17,321 nt of DNA from contig RZYD01000026.1 of NCBI GenBank assembly GCA_009930445.1, positions 1 to 17,321 on the forward strand. The letters are read 5' to 3'. This DNA is from Bacteroidia bacterium (GTDB taxonomy: Bacteria; Bacteroidota; Bacteroidia; Bacteroidales; BM520). Below the pieces are notes generated by a model that saw nothing but the letters and a program-made list of their open reading frames with translations, searched no databases and had not been told where the DNA came from. Below, in pieces: positions 7,443 through 15,760 of the stretch. The stretch's first letter is position 1. Every line of letters begins with the position of its first letter. The position numbers and the translations under genes are program-made.

Positions 7443-9294
7443 AGTATATAAGATTAACATACAAACGCTGACACCTGTTCATATTGGCGCCGGTCAGGAA
7501 AAGGATTTGGTTGAAGGTGCTGATTTTATTAGGCATGAGAAGAAGTTGCATTTTCTGAATACAAGAAAAATATCTGAGGATTATGGAGTGGAAATGCTCT
7601 GTAATGCATTTATGAATCCATCTTCTGATGGGTTGCGTCGTCGTCTTGAAGAACAGGGTGACTTTAAGGATTATATTAAAAAGTCATATCCCTTTGAAAG
7701 TAATGTGCCGCTCAGGAATGGAATTAAAAGTCAGATTAAGAATCCGGTTACAGGAAATCCATTGATACCTGGAAGTTCTCTAAAAGGTGCTATTCGTTCA
7801 TTGCTTTTTGCTGCATTGAGAAGTCGAGGTGAAAAAGAGGAGGACAAGGTTCTGGGATCATTAGATCACAATGATGATTTCTTGCGGTTTATTCAAGTCT
7901 CAGATTGCTCCATGAATCAATTAGCCTATTTGAATACAAAAACATTTAACCTAAAACAACAAAGTGAGGAGCATTTTATTGGTGCATGGAAACATGGAGA
8001 AAAATCTAATGGGCAGTTTAATGAAAAAGGGTTTAATTTCGTTTATGAATGTATTTCTGTTGACTCACAAGGTGTTTCTACGATTGGCTTAAACCCGAAA
8101 TTATTTAAAAAGGTTTGTTCATACAACACACCGTATTATTCAGAAAAAGACAAACTGTTGTCTGGAGAAATCAAGAGTTTATTTAATTTAATTAATCAGC
8201 AAACAGAGAATTATATAGATAGGGAAATAGCTTTTTTTGAACAATACTCCAATAATGAAACACCTCGTATTATCGATGAATTAATAAAAATCAAAGGATT
8301 GTTAATGCAATCAAAAGATGATTTCTGTGTTCTTCGAATGTCTGCCGGAAGTGGTTTTCATAGTATAACAGGAGACTGGCAATTTGACACGCATGAAATT
8401 AATGGAGTAGATACTCGTAAAAAACCATTTAGAGGCACATATGATGGAAAACATTCAGCCAAATCCAGAAAGATTGCCATTGAAAATGGACATTTCTATC
8501 CTATGGGATTTGTAATGCTTTCTCTTGCCAGTGATGAGGAGTACAATGAATTGTTGAATCGTGAACGTGATTCTATTAATGTGAAAATGGCTGATATTAA
8601 GCAGAAGGAGGAAGTAGAAAGAAGAAAGCGGGAAGAGGAGAAGCGAAAACGAGCAGAACAAGAAAAGAAACTAAAAATCCATGAATTATTGATTCAATTT
8701 GACGATCTTTTTGAATTTGGAAAGTTTGATGAAGCTAAGGCTATGTTACATGAGGTATATTTAATAGATTCCGAAGATAGTCAATTAAGCGAGAAACAAA
8801 ATCGTCTAAATGAAGCTATAAGAATAGAAAATGAAGTTAGAACACTAACCATTGAATTAGAAGAATTAAAAACATCAGATAATCTCGCTTCAGCAATAGA
8901 GTTGATTGAAAAACTAAAAGTTATAGATATTTCTAATATACAGCATTGGAATAATGAACTTCAGGAAATCCAACACAGACTCAAGGTTGATAAGGTTAAA
9001 AGTGGTGGGTTAACTGAACTTATAGAAAAGGCCAAGGGTAAGAACATTGATACATTATCAAAGCTTATTAAACCTTATTTAAAGGCCGCAGGAAGAATCA
9101 CTTCAAATGACGTTGATCAGCTTTATGATATTTTGATAGATTGTTTTAAGGTTGAAAAGAAGAAGACTTTAAATAAATGGTATGGTGAATCTGCAAAAGA
9201 TTCTGTTTACTGGAAACGAGTCTCAGATTGGTTGGAAAATCCTGATGATGTAAATGCATTATTCCAACGCTTCCAAAAAGAACAAAATCTTTAA
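7435..9294 (+). CDS. csm5: Csm5 RAMP with long C-terminal helical extension
   Basis: Csm5 caps the 3' end of the crRNA in the Csm complex. The ATG at 7435 (8-base overlap with csm4) starts at the RAMP strand MNKVYKINIQTLTPVHIGAG; an upstream ATG at 7360 lies inside csm4 and adds a non-homologous peptide, so I reject it. The RAMP part (about 1-380) has NPLIPGSSLKGAIRSLLF around 107-124 and GSGFHSITGDW, and matches the usual Csm5 length. Residues from about 383 to 619 are extra: a very charged helix (KQKEEVERRKREEEKRKR), two TPR-like helical pairs (FDDLFEFGKFDEAKAMLHEV; SDNLASAIELIEKLKVID) and an unrecognised lysine-rich end with a KWYGES stretch. The extension may recruit a partner nuclease or effector; that is inference. 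It ends three bases before the next gene. Confidence 0.9.
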   Translation: MNKVYKINIQTLTPVHIGAGQEKDLVEGADFIRHEKKLHFLNTRKISEDYGVEMLCNAFMNPSSDGLRRRLEEQGDFKDYIKKSYPFESNVPLRNGIKSQIKNPVTGNPLIPGSSLKGAIRSLLFAALRSRGEKEEDKVLGSLDHNDDFLRFIQVSDCSMNQLAYLNTKTFNLKQQSEEHFIGAWKHGEKSNGQFNEKGFNFVYECISVDSQGVSTIGLNPKLFKKVCSYNTPYYSEKDKLLSGEIKSLFNLINQQTENYIDREIAFFEQYSNNETPRIIDELIKIKGLLMQSKDDFCVLRMSAGSGFHSITGDWQFDTHEINGVDTRKKPFRGTYDGKHSAKSRKIAIENGHFYPMGFVMLSLASDEEYNELLNRERDSINVKMADIKQKEEVERRKREEEKRKRAEQEKKLKIHELLIQFDDLFEFGKFDEAKAMLHEVYLIDSEDSQLSEKQNRLNEAIRIENEVRTLTIELEELKTSDNLASAIELIEKLKVIDISNIQHWNNELQEIQHRLKVDKVKSGGLTELIEKAKGKNIDTLSKLIKPYLKAAGRITSNDVDQLYDILIDCFKVEKKKTLNKWYGESAKDSVYWKRVSDWLENPDDVNALFQRFQKEQNL

Positions 9295-9297
9295 CAG

Positions 9298-10527
9298 ATG
9301 ACCAAAACGTTGATTAGCTTTCTGGGAACAGGCAGCCTTGAAAAGAATGATAGTAATGGCTCTTTGAAGAGTTCAAGACAATATCGTACTTCAAAGTACA
9401 GGATTGAAAATGCTGAATATGACTCGCCCTTTATTTCTGATGCCTTACGCCGGCATTTTAATTACGATCAACATATTATTATCGGCACAGTAAGATCGAT
9501 GTGGGAAGAGGCATACCGTGTTTTCGCGGGTGAGGATAATATAAATGCTGATATCTATCTCTCTTTATCCGAATTTTGCATCAATGCCAACCACAAAACT
9601 AAGCTGGATGAGTTTCCTTACAAGAATGAGCTGGAATCTGTATTTGGTAACAACGGGAAAGTCATTTTAATTCATTATGGCATTTCGCAACAGGAAATAG
9701 AGCAGAATACACGTATTATTGCCGGTATAGAACAATACCTTGCTTACGACACAGAAATTTCATTGGATATAACCCATTCATTTCGCTCGCTACCGCTCTA
9801 TTTTATGAACCTTCTGATTTATCTGGAAACAGTAAGTAAGAAACGATTAAAAGTTGATGCAATCTATTATGGTATGCTTGATGTTTACCGTGAATTGAAT
9901 TATGCTCCGGTCGTAGATTTATCCTCTGTATTAAAAATGAATAAATGGATAACAGGAGCCTATTTATTTAAAGAATATGGTAATGCGCGCCTGATTTCAT
10001 CCTTAATGGAACAGGAAAATAAAAGTCTGGCAACCCAATTGAAGAATTATTCCGAAGCGAACAGTATAAATTCTGTTGCAGCGATCAAACAGGAAGTAAA
10101 GAAACTTTCTGCATTAAAATTTGATGCTCTGTCTCCAATCCCTGCCATGATTATTCCTGACGCTGTAGGTGAGTTTGTAGATGCTTTCAAGGATATTGAA
10201 GTATTCTCACTTTTTCAGTATGAGCTTGCAGGATGGCATTACCGAAAAGGGAATTACGGGCATGCTTATATGATGTTAGCAGAAGCTGTAATTACCAGTG
10301 CCTGTGAGGATCTTGAGATTCATTATGATAAAGAAGCTTCAAGAAAAGAGGCAAAAGAAAGGATCTGGACTGAAAACAGCTTGTTTGGTAGTAAAAGATC
10401 TATTTATAATAAAGTGAATAAAACGCGGAATATCATTGTCCACAGTCTTGAAAATGATAAAAAGATTCATGGGATGATCGCTGATTTTTCATCGTTTTAT
10501 GACAAACTTGAACCGCTCTTTAAATAA
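9298..10527 (+). CDS. csx1: CARF-HEPN cyclic-oligoadenylate-activated RNase, Csx1/TM1812 type
   Basis: Proteins of this type bind cyclic oligoadenylate from Cas10 through the CARF domain and then cut RNA with the HEPN domain. The 409-residue protein opens with the CARF strand TLISFLGTGSLEK, and has the DxTH signature LDITHSFRSLPL (Asp157, His160) followed by VDAIYYGMLDV. Near the C-terminus, RNIIVH (Arg377, His382) is an intact R-x4-H HEPN motif. It lies three bases after csm5, so it is part of the operon. It belongs to the Csx1/TM1812 group rather than the Csm6 proteins more often seen in III-A loci. The ring size it recognises (cA4 or cA6) cannot be told by eye. Confidence 0.88.
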   Translation: MTKTLISFLGTGSLEKNDSNGSLKSSRQYRTSKYRIENAEYDSPFISDALRRHFNYDQHIIIGTVRSMWEEAYRVFAGEDNINADIYLSLSEFCINANHKTKLDEFPYKNELESVFGNNGKVILIHYGISQQEIEQNTRIIAGIEQYLAYDTEISLDITHSFRSLPLYFMNLLIYLETVSKKRLKVDAIYYGMLDVYRELNYAPVVDLSSVLKMNKWITGAYLFKEYGNARLISSLMEQENKSLATQLKNYSEANSINSVAAIKQEVKKLSALKFDALSPIPAMIIPDAVGEFVDAFKDIEVFSLFQYELAGWHYRKGNYGHAYMMLAEAVITSACEDLEIHYDKEASRKEAKERIWTENSLFGSKRSIYNKVNKTRNIIVHSLENDKKIHGMIADFSSFYDKLEPLFK

Positions 10528-10534
10528 CCCCCCA

Positions 10535-12265
10535 ATGCCACGAAAAATATTAATCTCATTCCTGGGAACCAATGAATATGTCCCGGCAAACTATTATTTG
10601 AGCGATCAGTCCCATAAAATTGATAATGTCCGGTTTATTCAGGAGGCTATCCTGGAACTAATTTGTAATGATTGGACCGAAATGGATGTTGTAAAGGTTT
10701 TTCTTACCGATGAAGCCGAAAAGAAAAACTGGGTGGATAATGGTCACCTTGACAGGGATAAAAAAGTTATTGAATGTGAAGGATTGAAATCCCGGCTGGA
10801 TGCCTTTGCTGCTCATCATAAATCAAAAATTCGTTTTGAGCCAATATATAATGTACCCACCGGAATAACGGAATCGGATGTCTGGGATGTTTTTGATACC
10901 ATATATGAACAACTGGAGGAGAATGATGAGGTCTATTTCGATATTACGCACTCTTTCCGAAGTATTCCCATGTTGTGTATGGTGCTGCTCAACTATGCCA
11001 AATACCTGAAAAACATTACGGTAAAAGGAATCTATTATGGTGCTTTTGAGGTGCTGGGCCCGGCATGGCAGGTGAAAAATAATATGCCTGTTGAAGATCG
11101 TAATGCACCGATTGTGGATGTTACCCGTTTCTCCATGTTGCAGGACTGGTCGATTGCTGCCGGCGATTTCGCTACTTATGGCAATGCTGATCGTCTTCAG
11201 GAGATCAGTAGTGAAGTTTTAAAGCCATTTTTGGTTGAGGCCAAAGGACAAGATAAATCGCTTTTAGCGCTTAACAGAACCATTAAAAACACAAAGAAAT
11301 TTACGGAAAATATTCAGACTTGCCGGGGAAAATTGATAATTGAAAATGGTGCAGCGAAACAGATTATCGAAGATCTTTCTGACGTAAAAGAAGACACTAT
11401 CGCAATTCGTCCTATAGTTCCTCTTCTTGATGCAATTAAATCGGCATTGTCAGATTTTCAAAATGGTCCCGGTGTTAACAATGGCTATGCAGCAGCAAAA
11501 TGGTGCCTGAAAAATAACCTGATTCAGCAAGGATTGACAATTCTGGAGGAAACCATAATTAGTGAAGTATGTGAAGAGTTGGAGTTGGATTTCCAAGATA
11601 AAGATATTCGTACGTTGATTTCATCCTCAATATATCTTATAAAGAATAAGAAAGATGAAGAAAAATGGGATGTTAAGAGTGATGCTGAATTAAATTTCAT
11701 TAAGATGGTTAAGGCAAAATCATCAATTGCAAGCGATAAGGCACAATCATTTTGTGATATACAGGAGTTTCGGAATGATATTAATCATAATGGGATGCGA
11801 AAAAAATCAGCAGGGCCTGACAAGTTTATTAAATGCTTAAAGCGTAACCTGCCTGATGAATTAGTACGCAAGCCAATAGAAAATGCGCATAGTATTTTTA
11901 TTAATTTGTCCAATCACCCTTCAACAAACTGGGATGAATATCAATTGGAATGTGCAAGCAAATATGGAGAAATTCTGGATTTTCCATTTCCGGATGTTGA
12001 CCCCAATGCTTCATCCTATGAAATCGATTTGCTTGCTGAAAATCTTATTCAGGAATTGGATAAATTAGCTGTATTAAGGGATAGTAATATTAGGGCGATT
12101 CATATCATGGGAGAACACACACTCTCTTATGCCCTCGTTTCCAAATTGCAGAAACGAAATATCTCCTGTCTGGCATCAACCACAGAGCGAATGGTAACTC
12201 AACATGGTGATGAAAAAGTATCTCTTTTTAAATTCATATCTTTCCGTACCTATCCGGAGTTATAA
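10535..12265 (+). CDS. CARF-HEPN RNase fused to a Csx20-like C-terminal domain
   Basis: This is the second cyclic-oligoadenylate effector, 576 residues from the ATG at 10535. An upstream ATG at 10499 lies inside the previous gene and precedes the true CARF start RKILISFLGTNEY. The CARF domain has FDITHSFRSIPM (Asp136, His139) and GIYYGAFEV. The HEPN motif is RNDINH (Arg413, His418). From about 453 to the end is an extra domain of about 124 residues, about the size of a free-standing protein: FINLSNHPSTNWDEYQLE, a PFPDVDP turn, HIMGEHT (523-529), CLASTTERMV (from 545) and a final FISFRTY. From memory this pattern, with STTxR followed by FRxY, resembles Csx20, a CARF-related putative ring nuclease family. 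The fusion suggests an RNase that also degrades its own activator. No internal start splits the two parts. The stop overlaps the helicase ATG by one base. Confidence 0.85.
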   Translation: MPRKILISFLGTNEYVPANYYLSDQSHKIDNVRFIQEAILELICNDWTEMDVVKVFLTDEAEKKNWVDNGHLDRDKKVIECEGLKSRLDAFAAHHKSKIRFEPIYNVPTGITESDVWDVFDTIYEQLEENDEVYFDITHSFRSIPMLCMVLLNYAKYLKNITVKGIYYGAFEVLGPAWQVKNNMPVEDRNAPIVDVTRFSMLQDWSIAAGDFATYGNADRLQEISSEVLKPFLVEAKGQDKSLLALNRTIKNTKKFTENIQTCRGKLIIENGAAKQIIEDLSDVKEDTIAIRPIVPLLDAIKSALSDFQNGPGVNNGYAAAKWCLKNNLIQQGLTILEETIISEVCEELELDFQDKDIRTLISSSIYLIKNKKDEEKWDVKSDAELNFIKMVKAKSSIASDKAQSFCDIQEFRNDINHNGMRKKSAGPDKFIKCLKRNLPDELVRKPIENAHSIFINLSNHPSTNWDEYQLECASKYGEILDFPFPDVDPNASSYEIDLLAENLIQELDKLAVLRDSNIRAIHIMGEHTLSYALVSKLQKRNISCLASTTERMVTQHGDEKVSLFKFISFRTYPEL

Positions 12266-13662
12266 TGATAAAGTTTAAGTTTCCTCCCACTGATCAGCAA
12301 AGAGCGGTTGCTGATAAAATTGTGGATTTCTGCACACAGGATAGGTCACGTGTGATGATACTCAGCGGGTATGCAGGAACAGGTAAAACAACACTTATTA
12401 AAGCAATTATCGACCATTTAAAAACACGTAAGATTCCATGTAAGTTAATGGCGGCAACAGGGAGAGCCGCACGTGTTCTGCAGGAAAAAACAGCATTGCC
12501 AACCTATACCGTTCACCGGTATATCTATACTTTTGAAATCAGGAAGATCCACCCCCAGTCAAAACAGGTTAAACACTTTTTTAAATTAGATAAATGTAGC
12601 GACCCTGCGAATACGGCTTATTTTGTTGATGAGGCTTCTATGATTGGTGATAAAGTTACAAAATCAGATATTGTCGATTTTGGTACAGGCCGCCTATTAA
12701 CAGATTTATTTACTTATGTCGGTCCGAGAAAAATTATTTTTATTGGGGATCCGGCACAGTTACCTCCGATAAATTACATTACATCTCCGGCACTGAATCC
12801 TGATTATTTTCAAAAAAATATGCGAATGGATTGCGGGTTTGCGGTTTTATCAAAAATTTTCAGGTATGAAAATGAATCGGGTATTTTTGTAAACACCAAA
12901 TACTGGCGGGAAACGATGCAACTCCCTGTTTTACCGTATTTTAATGTTTATGCCTCCGGCTATGACGATATGAAATGCCTGGGTTCACTTGAAAACCTGG
13001 CAAAGGAATACGCTATATCGATAGAAAAATATGGTATTGGAAAGAGTATTTTGGTTTCATTTATGAATTCCACCGCCGACTATGCCAATAGTTTAGTGCG
13101 CAAACATCTATATCCCGGAAAAAAGCTTAATACCCTCAATAAGGGGGAATTGTTGATGGTTGTGCAAAACAATTATAAACATGACCTGAGTAACGGAGAT
13201 CATATTGTGGTAACTGATATTGGCAAAAAGTATAGCCATACCGGAATTGACTTTATTGATATAAAGGGTTACGCTTTTGACGAGTTCGGACAAAGGACTT
13301 TTGTGGGCCCTGCAATATATGATATGTTATTTACAAGGGGTAAAACTGATTTTCATGAATTAGAAATCCGGTTATTTCAGGACTTTATTATTCGAATGAA
13401 AAAAGAACATGGTATTACTGATAAGGATGATAGTTTTATTACTATGTTATCTTCTGATCGTTATTATAATGCCTTACGGGTCAAATTCGGATATGCCATT
13501 ACTTGTCATAAAAGCCAGGGAGGAGAGTGGGAAGAAGTATATATTGCTATTGACAGAGCCCTTTTCCGACAACCCAAAGAGGTTCAGTACCGTTGGTTTT
13601 ATACTGCCGTAAGCCGCGCCTCAAAGTCCGTTTTTTTTCAGGAAAATATGGCGATAAAATAA
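12265..13662 (+). CDS. RecD/Dda-like superfamily 1 DNA helicase
   Basis: The 465-residue protein has the full set of SF1B helicase motifs: Walker A GYAGTGKTT (Lys41), motif Ia MAATGRAARVL, Walker B YFVDEAS (Asp122, Glu123), motif III GDPAQLPP (161-168), motif V around ITCHKSQGGEW (Cys414, His415) and motif VI WFYTAVSRASK near the C-terminus. Family members are 5'-3' DNA helicases such as phage Dda and RecD2. The size is close to Dda and lacks the long N-terminal region of RecD2. Its ATG overlaps the preceding stop (TAATG), so it is cotranscribed and probably translationally coupled to the CARF gene. Helicases are not a core part of III-A systems; its role here is unknown. It might help clear invader DNA or be a bystander captured at the operon end. 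A housekeeping RecD-like helicase is the alternative. Confidence 0.88.
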   Translation: MIKFKFPPTDQQRAVADKIVDFCTQDRSRVMILSGYAGTGKTTLIKAIIDHLKTRKIPCKLMAATGRAARVLQEKTALPTYTVHRYIYTFEIRKIHPQSKQVKHFFKLDKCSDPANTAYFVDEASMIGDKVTKSDIVDFGTGRLLTDLFTYVGPRKIIFIGDPAQLPPINYITSPALNPDYFQKNMRMDCGFAVLSKIFRYENESGIFVNTKYWRETMQLPVLPYFNVYASGYDDMKCLGSLENLAKEYAISIEKYGIGKSILVSFMNSTADYANSLVRKHLYPGKKLNTLNKGELLMVVQNNYKHDLSNGDHIVVTDIGKKYSHTGIDFIDIKGYAFDEFGQRTFVGPAIYDMLFTRGKTDFHELEIRLFQDFIIRMKKEHGITDKDDSFITMLSSDRYYNALRVKFGYAITCHKSQGGEWEEVYIAIDRALFRQPKEVQYRWFYTAVSRASKSVFFQENMAIK

Positions 13663-13902
13663 AAATTTCTTCCGGCATAAAGCCTGCTGGGCTCAACTTC
13701 TTTACTTACATAAAAACTAAACCTTGGAACAGGAAAAGCTTTGGTTTATTTTGGAAAATAGACTTTCCCTTTTATCCATTCTTTTTCCTGGCAACAATGA
13801 TGACAACGGTAAAAGGCAGCATCAGTTATGAAAATGTTCCTTTTTTGGCTATCTCTGATAAATAATAAATAGTTTGCACCATTGCACAGAGTGAAACCTA
13901 AA
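13663..13902. other. Intergenic spacer after the cas operon, no gene seen
   Basis: The space between the helicase stop and the convergent dehydrogenase stop is about 300 bases. Open frames of 60-95 codons cross it on both strands, but they overlap the flanking genes, have unconvincing composition and match nothing I recognise. A weak stem, AGCC with GGCT around 13680-13693, is the only structure close to the operon end. The clear hairpin lies further right, at 13903-13947. Confidence 0.5.
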
Positions 13903-13947
13903 AAACTGTCGTCCGATAGCAGGCCTGCGGTTATCGGAAAACAGTTT
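13903..13947. terminator. Strong two-part hairpin, bidirectional terminator
   Basis: AAACTGT (13903-13909) pairs with ACAGTTT (13941-13947), and inside it CCGATA (13913-13918) pairs with TATCGG (13932-13937), with a small symmetric bulge between. The tip contains the palindrome GCAGGCCTGC (13919-13928). On the - strand the outer stem runs into five Ts, as expected for an intrinsic terminator of the dehydrogenase gene, whose stop is at 13961. It lies between convergent genes, so it may also stop transcription from the cas operon. Confidence 0.8.
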
Positions 13948-13960
13948 CCCGGACAATATC

Positions 13961-15589
13961 TTATTCCTCCATATACCGATACCGAATATCGACAGGCGGG
14001 ATAAGGGTCTCTTTGATGGTCCGCGGGCTGGTCCATCGCAAAAGATTCAGATAACTACCGGCTTTATCGTTAGTTCCCGAAGCGCGTGCCCCTCCAAAGG
14101 GTTGTAAGCCAACCACGGCCCCACTGGGTTTATCATTATAATAAAAATTACCAGCCGCATAGCGTAACGCCCGACAGGCCTTTACCAATGCATACTTGTC
14201 CTTGGCAAAAATCGACCCTGTTAATGCATAGGGTGAAGTCTGATCACAAAGTTTTAAGGTTTCTTCAAATTGATCATCATCGTAGATATATATTGTCATG
14301 ACTGGACCAAAAATCTCTTCCTGCATGGTTTTAAACTGTGGATTGGTTGTTACAATTACCGTCGGCTGAATAAAATATCCCGTGGTTTTATCCCCAGTTC
14401 CCCCACAAAGCAGGGTTGCATCCGGCGCTGATGCCGCATAATTAATGTACCCCATAATTCGATCAAACGCTTTTTCATCAATAACCGCATTCATGTAATG
14501 CCGATACTCGGTCACATCTCCCACGGTAATCTTTTCAATGCGCTGCTGGATTGCCTCTTTAACCGGTTCCCAGATAGATGCCGGAATGTAGGCCCTTGAT
14601 GCAGCAGAACATTTCTGCCCCTGGTATTCAAATGCACCACTAACAATCGCCGTGGCCAACTCCCCGGGATTACAGGAAGAATGGGCAAAAATAAAATCTT
14701 TTCCACCGGTCTCTCCTACTAATTTCGGATAAGATTTATACTTTTTGATATTTCGTCCTACAGTTTCCCATAAATTTTGAAACGTATTTGTGGATCCTGT
14801 GAAATGAATCCCTCCCAAATCAGGATGGTTCAAGACAATATCGCTGATTAATGAACCCTGTCCGGGAATAAAATTAATTACTCCATCAGGAAATCCTGCC
14901 TCCCGAAAAATCTGCATCAGGTAATATCCTGAAAGAAGCGCTGTAGTTGCCGGTTTCCAAACCGTGGTATTTCCCATTACGGCTACTGAAGTATTTAAAT
15001 TCGAGGCGATTGCCGTAAAATTAAACGGGGTTATGGTGTAGATAAATCCTTCCAGGGGACGGTATTCCAAACGGTTGATATTATCGAGACCTATGGTGGG
15101 TTGACTTGCTATAATCTCTGAAAGGAAATAAGTGTTAAACCTCAAAAAATCGATGGTTTCACAGGCCGAATCAATCTCGGCCTGATACACATTCTTATTC
15201 TGACCCAACATAGTAGCGGCATTCAAAATGTACCGATACTTTTTCGATATTAATTCAGCCGCCTTAAACAATATTGCAGCCCGCTCTTCCCAATTCAATT
15301 CAAGCCATTGCGTTTTCGCTGCCATGGCGGCGTCAATGGCAGCATGCACATCCTCACGCCGTGCTTTATGATACGTGGCCAGCACATGACTGTGATTATG
15401 CGGCATCACGACCTTCCCTGTTTCACCGGTGTAAATTTCTTTACCTCCGATAATTAACGGAATATCGATTTGCATTGCTGCTTGTCGTTGAAGTTCACAG
15501 GTCAATAATTCACGCTCCGGGCTTCCTTTTAGATACGCCCGTATCGGCTCATTTTTGGGTTCGTTAAAACGAAAAATTGCATTATTCAT
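13961..15589 (-). CDS. pruA: L-glutamate gamma-semialdehyde (1-pyrroline-5-carboxylate) dehydrogenase
   Basis: This enzyme oxidises glutamate semialdehyde/P5C to glutamate with NAD+ in proline and arginine breakdown. The 542-residue protein has the aldehyde dehydrogenase fold with P5CDH-type features: TPFNFTA (Asn190), VWKPA, HFTGST, GETGGKDF with the general base Glu293, and EYQGQKCSAASR with the catalytic Cys327, then EEIFGPV and GGARASGTNDKAG near the end. Length and N-terminus (MNNAIFRFNEPKNEPI) match Bacteroidota P5CDH proteins. I choose the ATG ending at 15589 because it begins the conserved N-terminus and is preceded by AGAGAG; an ATG at 15628 would add 13 residues and lies inside a palindrome. 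It is a housekeeping gene with no visible link to the CRISPR locus. Confidence 0.93.
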   Translation of the reverse strand: MNNAIFRFNEPKNEPIRAYLKGSPERELLTCELQRQAAMQIDIPLIIGGKEIYTGETGKVVMPHNHSHVLATYHKARREDVHAAIDAAMAAKTQWLELNWEERAAILFKAAELISKKYRYILNAATMLGQNKNVYQAEIDSACETIDFLRFNTYFLSEIIASQPTIGLDNINRLEYRPLEGFIYTITPFNFTAIASNLNTSVAVMGNTTVWKPATTALLSGYYLMQIFREAGFPDGVINFIPGQGSLISDIVLNHPDLGGIHFTGSTNTFQNLWETVGRNIKKYKSYPKLVGETGGKDFIFAHSSCNPGELATAIVSGAFEYQGQKCSAASRAYIPASIWEPVKEAIQQRIEKITVGDVTEYRHYMNAVIDEKAFDRIMGYINYAASAPDATLLCGGTGDKTTGYFIQPTVIVTTNPQFKTMQEEIFGPVMTIYIYDDDQFEETLKLCDQTSPYALTGSIFAKDKYALVKACRALRYAAGNFYYNDKPSGAVVGLQPFGGARASGTNDKAGSYLNLLRWTSPRTIKETLIPPVDIRYRYMEE

Positions 15590-15617
15590 CTCTCTTTTTT
15601 TAAATGATTGATAATTT

Positions 15618-15643
15618 TCGATATGCATAGCTGTGCATATCGA
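15618..15643. promoter_or_regulatory. 26-bp near-perfect palindrome, candidate operator
   Basis: The left half TCGATATGCATAG (15618-15630) and right half CTGTGCATATCGA (15631-15643) are reverse complements except for one pair (15628 and 15633). It overlaps the predicted transcription start of the P5C dehydrogenase gene and lies in the divergent region with the S1-domain gene. Size and symmetry suit binding of a dimeric repressor. The regulator is not in view. Confidence 0.6.
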
Positions 15644-15646
15644 CTA

Positions 15647-15672
15647 CAAACTTACTGTATTATTTCAAGAAA
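15647..15672 (-). promoter_or_regulatory. Probable promoter of the P5C dehydrogenase gene
   Basis: Read on the - strand, TAAGTTTG (15654 down to 15647) matches the TAnnTTTG -7 box. TTTC (15672 down to 15669) is a possible -33 element 14 bases upstream. The predicted start of transcription near 15640 falls inside the palindrome at 15618-15643, leaving a leader of about 50 bases. Confidence 0.5.
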
Positions 15673-15737
15673 TAGCATAATTCTCCTGCTTTTGTTATGG
15701 GTAGTCAGAAGGAAAGCTCACAACCCGTTGAATTATG

Positions 15738-15745
15738 TATCTTTG
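15738..15745 (+). promoter_or_regulatory. Possible -7 box for the S1-domain protein gene
   Basis: TATCTTTG matches TAnnTTTG. No good -33 element is seen at the right distance. Transcription would begin around 15750, only about ten bases before the GTG that I favour as the start codon, so the message would be almost leaderless. Confidence 0.4.
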
Positions 15746-15760
15746 CAAAAAATTACGCCT

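Noticed and set aside
10499..10534. Upstream in-frame extension of the second CARF-HEPN gene by 12 residues
   Set aside because: It lies mostly in the end of the preceding gene, and the CARF first strand begins just after the ATG at 10535.
13593..13865. 90-codon frame on the + strand after the helicase
   Set aside because: It starts inside the helicase gene in another frame and its translation has no motif; no promoter or ribosome-binding site supports it.
13746..14036. 96-codon frame on the - strand with a CHHCC cluster
   Set aside because: It overlaps the end of the dehydrogenase gene and the terminator hairpin, so the cysteine/histidine cluster is probably accidental.
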